A stretch of DNA of 64,000 bases from Clostridium sp. chh4-2 (GCF_002899675.1 NZ_PKUU01000029.1:1-64000), one strand, 5' to 3'. Shown: positions 43,974 to 53,181, counted from the first letter of the stretch. The notes: generated by a model not told the origin, from the sequence alone. Numbers and translations are program-made.

Positions 43974-44827
43974 TGACATACGGTCAGAAGAAAAAATTAA
44001 AGAAACGTATCTTCCGTATTGTAGCAGTAAATATTCCTTTAATTCTTTTGTTCCTGCTGATCATGTTTCCGATCTATTGGACGGTTGTTACTTCTTTTAA
44101 AGAAGAATCATCCATGCTGCAGCTGCCGATTAAATATTGGCCGTCGCCATTTACATTTGACAACTATAAATACATCTGGGAGAATATGGGATTCGACCAT
44201 TACTTCTTCAACAGTGTGTTTGTAACAGGCGTCAGCACAATCGCATGTACGATTATCTCTATTTTCGGCGGATATGCGATTGCCAGATATAAATTTAAAG
44301 GAAAAGGCGTTTCTTATCTGATCCTTTTGGTTTCCCAGATGTTTCCGGGCGTTGTACTCATGATCCCGTTGTTTGTAATCTTCAAGAATATGGGTATTGT
44401 AAACTCTCCGTATTCTTTGATCCTTACTTATGCAACCGTAAGAATTCCATTCTGTATGATTATGATGAGCGGTTTCGTGGCAGGCGTTTCACCGGCACTG
44501 GAGGAAGCGGCACAGATTGACGGATGTTCCATTTTACAGTCTATTTTCAAAATCGTCGTTCCTACGATCGCACCTGGTATCGTAGCGGCAGGAGCATTCT
44601 CATTCGTAAGTTCCTGGAATGAATATGTATATGCATTTACATTCCTGAGCAAAGAAAAATACTTTACACTTCCAATCGGACTGAGACTGATGCAGGGTGA
44701 ATTTACCGTTGCATACGGATGTCTGGCAGCAGGATGTGTGATGGCGTTGATTCCGGTATTATTGTTATTTGCTTATATTCAGAAATATTTAGTATCAGGT
44801 TTATCCTCCGGAGCAGTTAAGGGGTAA
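43973..44827 (+). CDS. ABC transporter permease, sugar type (MalG/UgpE-like)
   Basis: A 284-residue permease with six membrane segments, the coupling loop EAAQIDGCSILQSIFKIVVPT and the typical LVSGLSSGAVKG end. Translationally coupled to the preceding permease (the ATG overlaps its stop). As in the other sugar importer here, no ATPase gene accompanies it, so it must share one. Confidence 0.92.
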   Translation: MTYGQKKKLKKRIFRIVAVNIPLILLFLLIMFPIYWTVVTSFKEESSMLQLPIKYWPSPFTFDNYKYIWENMGFDHYFFNSVFVTGVSTIACTIISIFGGYAIARYKFKGKGVSYLILLVSQMFPGVVLMIPLFVIFKNMGIVNSPYSLILTYATVRIPFCMIMMSGFVAGVSPALEEAAQIDGCSILQSIFKIVVPTIAPGIVAAGAFSFVSSWNEYVYAFTFLSKEKYFTLPIGLRLMQGEFTVAYGCLAAGCVMALIPVLLLFAYIQKYLVSGLSSGAVKG

Positions 44828-44875
44828 ATATAAAGGCGATTCACAAATGTAGAAAGGGAAAAGGAGAAAAAATTT

Positions 44876-46264
44876 ATGAGGAAAATTCTTTCAGTAACTT
44901 TAGCGGCAGCTATGGTAATGGGATTAGCAGGATGCGGCGGCGGAGCTAAGAGCGAACCGACCACAGCGGCAACAGCAGCAACAGAGGCGGCTTCCAAGGA
45001 CGCAGGCAGCGAGGCAGCAAAAGATACAACTGCAGCAGCAGCGGACAAAGATCCGGTTACATTGACATTCTGGCACAGAGACGGTAATACGACATCCAAC
45101 CCGATTTATGCGGAATTAATTAAAAAATTCGAAGAGAAATATCCTTGGATTACAATCGAGTACACAGGTCTTGCATCTGACTCCTATACACAGAAATTCA
45201 ATACCGCTGTTGTTACAGACAGCACACCTGATGTGGGTACCATCAGTGATAAAGACTTATATGCTCTGGTAGCACAGGACGCTCTTCTTCAGTTAGACGA
45301 TTCCTTTAACCAGTGGGAAGAGAAAGACAATATGCTTCCAAACATCATCGAACAGGCCAGATTCTATGCACAGGATGATAATCTGTACATGTTAGGATAT
45401 GGTAAAACTCAGGAAACTTCCTGGTATAACACAAAATGGCATGAGGAGCAGGGAATTGAGCCTGCAACCACCATTTCACAGTTACAGGAATACTGCAAAG
45501 AATATGCAAAAGACGGAAAATACTATTTCTCATTAAGAGGCGGTTCAGGATCTGCTGAGAACTTATTCATGTTCATCTTATCTTACGGCGGACAGAAATC
45601 CTTCTTTAATGAAGACGGAACCAGCACACTGAACGATCCTAAGGTTGTAGAAGGTCTTGATGCGTATGCAAACCTTTATAAAGACGGACTGGTATCTCAC
45701 GATGCAATCTCCAATGGTTACAGAGAGATGGTAGCTGAGTTCGGCGCAGGTACTGCACAGTACATCATGCACAACTCTTCATCCGTATCTGAGCACGCTA
45801 CAAACTTAGGCGAAGGCAACTTCCTTCCAATCAAACCAATGGCCGGTGAAGATGGAATCGCAGTCTGCAAATCCCCTACATTCATGGGATCTGTAGTATT
45901 TAAGAGCACAGAACATCCTGAAGAAGCTATCTTATTCGCACAGTATTTAGCATCTGCTGAAGGCGCCGGATATGTAGATCAGAACGAAGGACGTGTGCCT
46001 GTTAACACAGGTGTTTACGAGCAGGATTGGTATAAAGAGAATGTATACTTTAAAACATATGCAGATTTCGAAACAGATCCAAGCATCGTATTCGCACAGT
46101 TCCCAATCTATCTGGACGGATATACAGAATATGCATCTAATGTTATCGTAGCAGATTTACAGGCTGTTATGATGGGCGACAAGACAGCACAGGAAGTATG
46201 TGATGGATGGGCAGCTAAGCTGACAGAAATGCAGCAGGCATATCTGGCCAATAAGAATAAATAA
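44876..46264 (+). CDS. ABC transporter solute-binding lipoprotein, family 1
   Basis: A 462-residue lipoprotein: signal peptide with lipobox GLAGC (Cys20), an Ala/Thr/Glu linker, then PVTLTFWHRDGN at residue about 60. The fold fits family 1 carbohydrate-binding proteins. The gene uses frequent, A/T-ending codons, suggesting high expression. It is followed by a strong stem-loop that may protect its mRNA end. Ligand probably a sugar acid or uronic-acid oligosaccharide, inferred from the enolase-type neighbours. Confidence 0.9.
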   Translation: MRKILSVTLAAAMVMGLAGCGGGAKSEPTTAATAATEAASKDAGSEAAKDTTAAAADKDPVTLTFWHRDGNTTSNPIYAELIKKFEEKYPWITIEYTGLASDSYTQKFNTAVVTDSTPDVGTISDKDLYALVAQDALLQLDDSFNQWEEKDNMLPNIIEQARFYAQDDNLYMLGYGKTQETSWYNTKWHEEQGIEPATTISQLQEYCKEYAKDGKYYFSLRGGSGSAENLFMFILSYGGQKSFFNEDGTSTLNDPKVVEGLDAYANLYKDGLVSHDAISNGYREMVAEFGAGTAQYIMHNSSSVSEHATNLGEGNFLPIKPMAGEDGIAVCKSPTFMGSVVFKSTEHPEEAILFAQYLASAEGAGYVDQNEGRVPVNTGVYEQDWYKENVYFKTYADFETDPSIVFAQFPIYLDGYTEYASNVIVADLQAVMMGDKTAQEVCDGWAAKLTEMQQAYLANKNK

Positions 46265-46271
46265 ATGACAG

Positions 46272-46331
46272 GGCTGTCGTAAAATGCATGAAGGATAAGT
46301 GAATCGCTTTAACCTGCATTTTGCGGCAGCC
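46272..46331 (+). terminator. Intercistronic stem-loop after the binding-protein gene
   Basis: GGCTGTCGTAAAATGCA pairs with TGCATTTTGCGGCAGCC (46315-46331) over 17 positions including two G:U pairs, with a short CTTTC after it. The T tract is weak, so it may only reduce read-through, a usual device to make more binding protein than downstream enzyme. Confidence 0.7.
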
Positions 46332-46369
46332 TTTCTGCATGCAGAGACATGCTTTGGGAGAGGTTTGTT

Positions 46370-47503
46370 ATGGACTATAAGAAGAGTGAGATAAAATTTG
46401 ACAGGGCTGTGGTGTATTCCCTCAGGCCAATACCTCAGAAAGCGCCTTTTTACGATGCGACGGGCGGCCCCTTTGTGGATACGAAGATTGATCATTTGAT
46501 GGAACTTTATGACAGTGACGGAGTGGTGGGCAAGATACCGTGTTCTTCGATTATGACGGACAGGATTCTTCCGCTGGTGCTGACCGGGGAGAAGAAGACG
46601 TTTGAAGAATGGATGCATCTGGTCTATTGGAAATTGAGAAACAACGGGCTGGCCGGTGAGACCACAAAGGAGATCGGCCGGTTTGAGTTCGCTATGCTGG
46701 ATATCGCGGCTAAGAGAGAAGAGATTCCGGCCCATAAGCTGTTGGGTTCCGACAGGGAATGGGTGGATGTGTACGGAAGCGGCGGAAGCACGCATTTGGA
46801 AGGCAGGGAGCTGGCTGAGGAGATGGAACGCTTTCTCTCTTTTGGACATAAGACGGTGAAAATGAAGGTGGCGACGGATTTTGGAACCAGGCTGGACCGG
46901 GATGTGGAGCGGGTGAAGCTGGTTCGAAAGACCATCGGTCCGGACGTTTCCCTGGCGCTGGACGCCAATCAGGCATTTAATGTGGAACAGGCGCTGGAGT
47001 TTATAAAAAGAGTGGAAGAATATGATATCGCCTGGTATGAAGAGCCGATTCACAGCTATGATTTCCGGGGATACCGGGAGCTGGCGGCAAGGTGCAGCGT
47101 GCCTGTTTCGCTGGGAGAGACATTTTTGAATCACTATCTGTTTCAGCCTATGGCTGAGGCGGGGGTTAAACATTTTCAGCCTACGGCTTCGAATTTCGGA
47201 GGAATCGAGGACTGGCTGGAGGTGAATAAGCTGGCAAAAGAATGCGGAGCCATGATTTCTACCGGCGGCCTGCCCATGCTTTCCACGATTATGATCGCCA
47301 ATGCGGGGGAAAATGCCATTGTGGAATTTTTGGAGCCGTGCAATCAGCCGCTGGTGGATTATATGGATATAAGGCCGGAACGCAGGGACGGAAGATTTTA
47401 CTTCCCGGATTGTGCGGGACTTCCTTACCGGTTTGATATGGAGAGGCTGGAAAAAGAGGGATTTCTTGTTTCAAAAGAATATTATGGAAGAAAAAAGAAC
47501 TGA
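46370..47503 (+). CDS. Enolase-superfamily enzyme (mandelate racemase / sugar-acid dehydratase group), copy 2
   Basis: A 377-residue paralogue of the enzyme encoded at 41916. KxK is in TVKMKVATD, the metal ligands in ALDANQAF, WYEEPIHSYD and SLGETF. As in copy 1 the Asp-His acid pair is replaced (FQPTASNFGG and ISTGGLPML), so both copies share this unusual active site. The two enzymes may act on different epimers or successive steps. ATG 46370 follows GGGAGAGG. The higher-GC codon use differs from the transporter genes directly before it. Confidence 0.87.
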   Translation: MDYKKSEIKFDRAVVYSLRPIPQKAPFYDATGGPFVDTKIDHLMELYDSDGVVGKIPCSSIMTDRILPLVLTGEKKTFEEWMHLVYWKLRNNGLAGETTKEIGRFEFAMLDIAAKREEIPAHKLLGSDREWVDVYGSGGSTHLEGRELAEEMERFLSFGHKTVKMKVATDFGTRLDRDVERVKLVRKTIGPDVSLALDANQAFNVEQALEFIKRVEEYDIAWYEEPIHSYDFRGYRELAARCSVPVSLGETFLNHYLFQPMAEAGVKHFQPTASNFGGIEDWLEVNKLAKECGAMISTGGLPMLSTIMIANAGENAIVEFLEPCNQPLVDYMDIRPERRDGRFYFPDCAGLPYRFDMERLEKEGFLVSKEYYGRKKN

Positions 47504-47537
47504 TACTGAGAAAGGATTATTATTACCTTAAACAATT

Positions 47538-50500
47538 ATGATGCGGAAAAATGATTTGAAATTGGGAATCCAGCCGTTTTGGTTCTGGAACGGAAATCTG
47601 GACAGAGAAGAAATCGTGCGCCAGATCGGAGAAATGCATGATCAGGGCATTAGTGGATTTATCATTCATCCGAGGCAGGGAATGGAGCTTCCCTATCTGT
47701 CGGAAACGTATTTTGAGTATATTGATCTGGCCGTGGAACAGGCGAAGAAATGGGATATGGAAGTGTGGCTGTATGACGAATATCCCTATCCCAGCGGAGT
47801 GACGGCGGGGCAGGTGACCCTTGACCATCCGGAATACCAGTGCAAGATGCTGGATATGAAGGAACATCAGGCAGAAGCGGGAGAAACGGTTGTGATGGAT
47901 ATGCCGTGGGGCCGGATTCTGTCCGCAAAAGCCTATCCGCTTAAAGACGGAGAGACGGACTGGGAGAACGGCATCGATTTGTCGGGATACATCGGAACCG
48001 CTTATCAGGAAGAGGTGTTCCAGTTCAGCGGGCTGACGGAGTATAATCATAAACGGTATTTTACCGGGCAGCAGGCGAGGCGCTTGTGGTGGACTGCGCC
48101 AAAAGGACGTTGGCAGATCTATGTGTTTACCGAGGTTGTGATGACCGGGTTTAAGTATTTTAATACCTATGTGGACACCATGAATCCGAAAGCGGTCAGA
48201 CATTATCTGGATACCACCCACGAGCGGTATAAAAAACGGTTTGGCGGGGAGTTTGGAAAGACGATCAAAGGCATTTTTACGGATGAGATCACCGCTTTTC
48301 CGCCGGAACGGCCGTGGTCGCCGCTTCTGCCGGATATGATGTTTCAGAAGACGGGAATCCGGATTCTGGATTATCTGCCCGTGCTCTTTGATATTCCTAT
48401 GGGGGATATGACGGACCGGGTTTTATACGCTTATTGGAATACGTGTACGGATGCATTTATTGAGAGCTATGATAAGCAGGTCTATGAGTGGTGCAGTCAG
48501 AATGGAATCCGGTTTATCGGAGAAAAGCCGATTTTGAGGAGCAAGGAGCTGGAATTCACCCATTGTCCGGGAATCGATGCGGGACATCAGAAGGTGGGAG
48601 CAATGCCGGCGATAACCCCGGGAAAATATAGGGCTAACGGGAAGATGATCTCTTCCGCAGAGCATTTTTATGGGAGCGACGCGGCTCTGTGCGAGGCGTT
48701 TCACAGCATCGGATGGGGAATGACTATTCAGGATATGAAATGGATTTTCGACTGGCTGACGGTTCACGGCGTGGACTGGTTTGTGGTTCATGCTTATTAT
48801 TACACCACAAACGGGCTGAAAAAGCATGATGCTCCGCCGTCCGCATTCTACCAGATGCCGTGGTGGAAGGATATGAAGCTGCTGAGTGAGTATGCGGGTC
48901 AGCTGATTCATACCAGCAGGACTTGTGAGAGAAAGGTGCCTGTGCTCCTGGTGGACCCGGTCACTTCGGTATGGACGGCAAAAGAAGAGGATAAGGAACC
49001 GCAGAGAGAGGCATTTGGTAAGCTTCAGAGAGCGCTGTTGGAAAACCGGCTGGATTATTATATCATCGATCCTCAGCTTTTGGAAAAAGGAACGGTGAAA
49101 ACCGGCGAAAATGGAACCAGCATGGTGATCAATGGGGAAGAATTCTCGCTGATCGTACTTCCTTCCATGACTAATTTGGAGGACGGATGTTTCTTAAAGA
49201 TCAAGGAATATGTGGAAGCGGGCGGAAAGCTGGGAGCGGTAGGCCATCTGGCGGACAAAATGATCCAGAAGGAGAATCCGGGCCCGTGGATGAGGCAGTG
49301 GTTTTCTTCGGAAGAAGGAAAGCTTCTGTACGGAGCCGATGCGGAAGAACTGTGCCGCAGGCTCAGAACGGTGGCGGACGGATATAATCTGGAAGCGGCC
49401 GACGGCCTTGGAATGGAAGATATTCTTTCTGTGGAATATGAGAAAGAGGATGGAACGAAGCTGTATTTTATCATGAATGCTGGTGACCGGGAGCGTGTGA
49501 TTACAGGAACGATTATACGGGGAGAGTGGCGGATGGGGCCGCTTGAATCCGGTTATTACACTCTGGATGAGGACGGATATCTGAAGCTGCCAAAAAGGGC
49601 GGATATATCCTGTGAAATCTCTTTGGACAGGGAATGGGAGATGGAGCTGAAATCGCCCAATGCTCTGCGCCTTGGATGGTGGAAGATGAAGGGAATGGGC
49701 ACCGGGCAGGAGACGGCCGGACTTGTGGAGCCCATGCCGGTGATAGACCAGCTGGAAAAAGGGCGGATGATGATACCGCTGCAGCCGCGCAAACAGTTTG
49801 GCTGTCCGAAGACCCTGCTTCTTCCGGAGGATACTTATTGCTACCAGAGTGAATTTGAGGTGGCGGATGACAAGATATGCGGAATTCCGGTGAATCTAGT
49901 GATGGAGCCTTACGGAATACGCGGCAGCTGGACGATAAGCCTGAACGGGCATTGCCTGACAAAAGAGGATTTTGAAGTAAAAAGCATGTACCTGCCGGAT
50001 AATCTGGCCGCCGATGTGACCGGATATCTTAAAAAAGGCGTCAATGAGATCGTGGTGACGGTGGATGCCGGGGAAACTTATGACGGCGTGAGCAGCCCAC
50101 TGTATCTGATGGGAGATTTTGGAACAGAACTGGAAAATCAGGTGTGTCGGCTTGTTGAACTGCCGGAAAGCGGCTGTATGAAGGATGGAAAAAAGGATAA
50201 GATTCCACATTATGCGGGAACGGCGGCTTACAGCTGTGATATGGAGATCGATATTCCTGAATCTGGCCGGAATGCAGAATTTGTGATAAACGATACATGG
50301 CTCCAGGACAGCGTTACTCTGACGGTTAATGGCACTTGCCTTGGAACGAAGGCATGGAGAGGCTACCGTTGGACGGTTCCTGAGGGAGTGCTGAAAAATG
50401 GAGTCAACAGAATCTGTCTGGAATTATCCGGAACCATGATCGGGCTGTTTGAAGGGCAGTATTTTAACAGGGAAGCTCACAGATATGAGAATTACCAAGG

Positions 50501-50546
50501 GGAAGAAACAATAATTGAAGAGTATGAAGCAGTTGTACATAAATAA
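47538..50546 (+). CDS. Large GH106-like glycoside hydrolase
   Basis: A 1002-residue protein starting with QPFWFWNGNLDREEI, IHPRQG and WLYDEYPYPSG, the signature stretch of the GH106 / alpha-L-rhamnosidase-like group. A catalytic barrel covers roughly residues 10-520 (conserved EKPILRSKE, HAYYYTTNG), and two jelly-roll domains follow (residues about 720-1000; SWTISLNGHCL, SVTLTVNGTCLG). There is no signal peptide, so it should act on imported oligosaccharides. Placed 34 bases after the second enolase, it may release the sugar or uronic acid those enzymes use. Rhamnose specificity is possible but unproven. Confidence 0.82.
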   Translation: MMRKNDLKLGIQPFWFWNGNLDREEIVRQIGEMHDQGISGFIIHPRQGMELPYLSETYFEYIDLAVEQAKKWDMEVWLYDEYPYPSGVTAGQVTLDHPEYQCKMLDMKEHQAEAGETVVMDMPWGRILSAKAYPLKDGETDWENGIDLSGYIGTAYQEEVFQFSGLTEYNHKRYFTGQQARRLWWTAPKGRWQIYVFTEVVMTGFKYFNTYVDTMNPKAVRHYLDTTHERYKKRFGGEFGKTIKGIFTDEITAFPPERPWSPLLPDMMFQKTGIRILDYLPVLFDIPMGDMTDRVLYAYWNTCTDAFIESYDKQVYEWCSQNGIRFIGEKPILRSKELEFTHCPGIDAGHQKVGAMPAITPGKYRANGKMISSAEHFYGSDAALCEAFHSIGWGMTIQDMKWIFDWLTVHGVDWFVVHAYYYTTNGLKKHDAPPSAFYQMPWWKDMKLLSEYAGQLIHTSRTCERKVPVLLVDPVTSVWTAKEEDKEPQREAFGKLQRALLENRLDYYIIDPQLLEKGTVKTGENGTSMVINGEEFSLIVLPSMTNLEDGCFLKIKEYVEAGGKLGAVGHLADKMIQKENPGPWMRQWFSSEEGKLLYGADAEELCRRLRTVADGYNLEAADGLGMEDILSVEYEKEDGTKLYFIMNAGDRERVITGTIIRGEWRMGPLESGYYTLDEDGYLKLPKRADISCEISLDREWEMELKSPNALRLGWWKMKGMGTGQETAGLVEPMPVIDQLEKGRMMIPLQPRKQFGCPKTLLLPEDTYCYQSEFEVADDKICGIPVNLVMEPYGIRGSWTISLNGHCLTKEDFEVKSMYLPDNLAADVTGYLKKGVNEIVVTVDAGETYDGVSSPLYLMGDFGTELENQVCRLVELPESGCMKDGKKDKIPHYAGTAAYSCDMEIDIPESGRNAEFVINDTWLQDSVTLTVNGTCLGTKAWRGYRWTVPEGVLKNGVNRICLELSGTMIGLFEGQYFNREAHRYENYQGEETIIEEYEAVVHK

Positions 50547-50582
50547 AGCAGATTTGTGATTTAGTGATAGAATTTATGTGTG

Positions 50583-50640
50583 AAAAAGGAACCTGGGAAA
50601 GGAAAAGGCATCGGCCTGCCATTCCCGGGTTCCTTTTTTG
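50583..50640 (+). terminator. Terminator of the sugar-acid locus
   Basis: AAAAAGGAACCTGGGAA pairs with TTCCCGGGTTCCTTTTT around a 22-base loop containing its own GGC/GCC pairing, followed by T6. Confidence 0.85.
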
Positions 50641-50797
50641 TGTTGTTTTGAGATTCATTGTCAACAATCAATATTTTTTGTGACATACGCTGCCTCCTAA
50701 TCCCCCGATAATTTGGTAAAAAACAGAAAAACCCAAATCTATAACCCGAAATTACCGAAAAACCAAAGAAAATAACAGAAAAACACAGAATAAAGCA
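50641..50797. other. Control region upstream of the deoR operon
   Basis: No gene is visible. Two copies of AACAGAAAAAC occur (about 50719 and 50774), with a related ACCGAAAAACC between them. Such A-rich direct repeats ahead of the promoter are candidate operators for the DeoR regulator encoded next. Confidence 0.45.
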
Positions 50798-50825
50798 TTG
50801 ACAAGAGCAAAGCATGTTGTATAAT
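50798..50825 (+). promoter_or_regulatory. Promoter of the nucleoside operon
   Basis: TTGACA (50798-50803) and TATAAT (50820-50825) are 16 bases apart with TG-type bases before the -10. Start point about 57 bases before the deoR gene. It is the only strong promoter seen before 62.6 kb. Confidence 0.8.
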
Positions 50826-50888
50826 ATGTATAAAGAAACAAGAAATAAATGGTGATAAAGGGTAAAATTACCGGAAGGGGGGATGCAG

Positions 50889-51707
50889 ATGTTAGCCATG
50901 GAGCGTGCCAGATACATAGTGGGGAAGCTGGAAAAGAACAAAGTGGTTTTGGTGGCCGAACTGAGCAAGGAGATGAATGTATCGGAGGAGACCATACGTA
51001 AGGATCTGGAAAAGCTGGAGAAACAGGAACAGATCTGCCGGGTTCACGGAGGGGCTTATCTGAAAGAAGGATACGGGAATGAAACTTCGGTGAATGTGCG
51101 GGAGCAGATTTACCAGGAGGAAAAGACAGCATTAGGCAGACAGTGTGTGAAGTTTATTGAAAAGAATGAGATCATCATTCTGGACTGCAGTACCACGGCC
51201 AGATATATTGCAAGGGCGATTGGAGAATCGGGGCTGAAGGTTACGGTGATAACCAATTCACTGGCCACCGCATATGAGCTGTCCCAAAACTCTCAGGTCA
51301 GAGTTCTCATGCTTGGAGGGGAGCTGGACCGGAATACCGGATCATTTAACGGCAGTCTGGTGCTGGAGGCTTTGGAGAGATATCATGCGGACAAGGTATT
51401 TTTAAGCAGCGCAGGTATCAGCGCGGAAGCGGGGATCACGGATTACCGTCAGAATGAGGCAGATGTCAGAAGAAAGATGATCTGTCAGGCGGATCAGTGT
51501 TATTTCGTGGCGGACAGGACTAAGATCGGCAGACACGCCGCATTTATCGTGGGAGATTTCGGGGCGGTTCAGCATCTGATTGTGGAACAACCCATCGAAG
51601 GCGATCTGGCTCTTAAAAAGAAGCTGGAGGAAGCGAGAGTTACGGTTACTTCCTGCGTGCAGCCTCAAAGACCGGAGGAACCGACAGAAAGAAAGGAAGA
51701 GGAATGA
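50889..51707 (+). CDS. DeoR/GlpR-family regulator
   Basis: A 272-residue repressor. Residues about 3-58 form the DeoR winged helix (VLVAELSKEMNVSEETIRKDLEKL, in parts, then GGA), and the rest the sugar-phosphate-sensing domain (DCSTTARYIARAI; LGGELDRNTGSF; DKVFLSSAGISAEAG). The effector is expected to be a phosphorylated sugar such as a pentose-1-phosphate made by this operon. ATG 50889 follows GGAAGGGGGG; ATG 50883 touches the site. The stop overlaps the aldolase start by four bases, so the regulator is co-translated with its operon. Confidence 0.9.
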   Translation: MLAMERARYIVGKLEKNKVVLVAELSKEMNVSEETIRKDLEKLEKQEQICRVHGGAYLKEGYGNETSVNVREQIYQEEKTALGRQCVKFIEKNEIIILDCSTTARYIARAIGESGLKVTVITNSLATAYELSQNSQVRVLMLGGELDRNTGSFNGSLVLEALERYHADKVFLSSAGISAEAGITDYRQNEADVRRKMICQADQCYFVADRTKIGRHAAFIVGDFGAVQHLIVEQPIEGDLALKKKLEEARVTVTSCVQPQRPEEPTERKEEE

Positions 51708-52315
51708 CAGCATTGAATAATCAGTATGAGGAAATAAAGGAACAGCTGGTAAAGACTGCGAAAAAAGCTTACCGTGAGAAGCTGATGGCAGGCACCAGCG
51801 GGAACATGAGCATCTTCTGCAAGGAGCAGGGACATATCATTATTACGCCAAGCGGCTATGATTACGAAATTATGGAAAGGAAGGATGCGGTTGTCATTGA
51901 TTTGGACGGCAATCTGATAGAGGGGATTCATAAACCTTCTTCCGAGTGGCGGATGCATGCGGAGATTTACCGGCAGCTGCCTGAAGTGGGGGCCATTGTT
52001 CATACCCATTCGCCTTATGCGGCCAGTTTTGCGGTTCTGCATAAAGAGATTCCGGTGATCCTGATTGAGATGATTCCATTTTTAAAGGGAAGTGTGGAGG
52101 TCAGCCCTTATGCGCAGCAGGGAAGCGCAGAGGTGGGCATGAACGCGGTGCCGGTATTGAGAAGAAAGAATGCATGTCTGATGGCCAATCACGGCGCGGT
52201 GACCGTGGGGGCGTCTCTTGACGAAGCATATATTAACAGCGTGTATCTGGAGGATGCGGCGAAGATCTATCACATGGCCTGTTGTGTGGGTACGCCGGTG
52301 GTCATTGAAGAATAG
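51704..52315 (+). CDS. Class II aldolase (fuculose-phosphate aldolase family)
   Basis: A 203-residue zinc aldolase: GTSGNMSI near residue 29 (phosphate binding), the acid Glu region SSEWRMHAEIY, metal ligands in VHTHSPYAASFA and MANHGAVTVG. Members cleave ketose-1-phosphates to DHAP plus an aldehyde. Next to an MtnA-type isomerase and a phosphorylase, the expected substrate is 5-deoxyribulose-1-phosphate, methylthioribulose-1-phosphate or ribulose-1-phosphate. Comparable to Ald2/DrdA of DHAP-shunt pathways. Identity of the substrate is inference. Confidence 0.88.
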   Translation: MTALNNQYEEIKEQLVKTAKKAYREKLMAGTSGNMSIFCKEQGHIIITPSGYDYEIMERKDAVVIDLDGNLIEGIHKPSSEWRMHAEIYRQLPEVGAIVHTHSPYAASFAVLHKEIPVILIEMIPFLKGSVEVSPYAQQGSAEVGMNAVPVLRRKNACLMANHGAVTVGASLDEAYINSVYLEDAAKIYHMACCVGTPVVIEE

Positions 52316-52326
52316 GAGGATCATTT

Positions 52327-53181
52327 ATGAATCGTGCTTATGAAAGACTTTTGCAGTGTTATGACAGCATCAAAGACAGAATCCCATTTACGCCCAAGAT
52401 AGCCATAGTTTTGGGTTCGGGTCTGGGAGATTATGCGGATGGAATCCGGCAGGACGGAGTGATTGAGTATAAGGATATCAAGGATTTTCCGGTGTCCACG
52501 GTTTCCGGCCATAAGGGGAGATTTATCTTCGGACGGGTGGAAGGAGTTCCTGTGGTTCTCATGCAGGGCAGAGTTCACTATTATGAGGGATATTCCATGG
52601 AGGACGTGGTACTTCCTGCCCGTTTGATGAAGCTAATGGGAGCGGAGATTTTATTCCTTACCAATGCGGCCGGAGGAATCAATTATGATTACCAGGCGGG
52701 AGATTTTATGGTGATCCGGGATCAGATCACATCATTTGTACCATCTCCTCTCATCGGGCCGAATCTGGACCAGCTGGGGCCGAGATTTTGTGATATGTCC
52801 TCGGTTTATAGGGAAGAACTGAGAAAGATCATTCGCCAGGAGGCGGAAAAACTGGGAATGAACATCCGGGAAGGCGTTTATATCCAGCTTACGGGGCCGG
52901 AATTTGAGACTCCGTCCACGGTGAAGATGTGCCGGATTCTGGGCGCGGACGCGGTGGGAATGAGCACAGCCTGCGAGGCGGTGGCGGCCAACCATATGGG
53001 AATGAAGATCTGCGGAATTTCCTGCATCTCCAATATGGGAGCGGGAATGACGGAGAATCCGTTGTCCCATGAAGAGGTTTATGAGACGGCAGAACGTGTT
53101 TCTAAGGATTTCAAGAAACTGGTTACTGCATCCGTGATACGGATGGGAAAGGAGATAACGGATGAAAGCTCTGTGCTATGA
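52327..53181 (+). CDS. Purine nucleoside phosphorylase (trimeric, class I)
   Basis: A 284-residue phosphorylase: LGSGLGDYAD (phosphate site), SGHKGRFIFG, QGRVHYYEGY, and NAAGGIN. The base-binding segment holds the Glu in GPEFETPS (near residue 195) and Asn in CISNMGAG (near residue 238), the pair that selects 6-oxopurines (inosine, guanosine); adenine-type MTA phosphorylases have Ser and Asp there. It would thus accept deaminated nucleosides, in agreement with the deaminase at the end of the operon. AGGAGG upstream; overlaps the next gene by 20 bases. Confidence 0.92.
   Translation: MNRAYERLLQCYDSIKDRIPFTPKIAIVLGSGLGDYADGIRQDGVIEYKDIKDFPVSTVSGHKGRFIFGRVEGVPVVLMQGRVHYYEGYSMEDVVLPARLMKLMGAEILFLTNAAGGINYDYQAGDFMVIRDQITSFVPSPLIGPNLDQLGPRFCDMSSVYREELRKIIRQEAEKLGMNIREGVYIQLTGPEFETPSTVKMCRILGADAVGMSTACEAVAANHMGMKICGISCISNMGAGMTENPLSHEEVYETAERVSKDFKKLVTASVIRMGKEITDESSVL

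Noticed and set aside
46157-47173. Reverse-strand frame of 338 residues
   Set aside because: It lies opposite the second enolase-type gene, which has all catalytic motifs; the reverse product is basic, Cys/His-rich nonsense without a ribosome site.
47523-48221. Reverse-strand frame of 232 residues
   Set aside because: Shadow of the GH106-like gene, with no recognisable domain.
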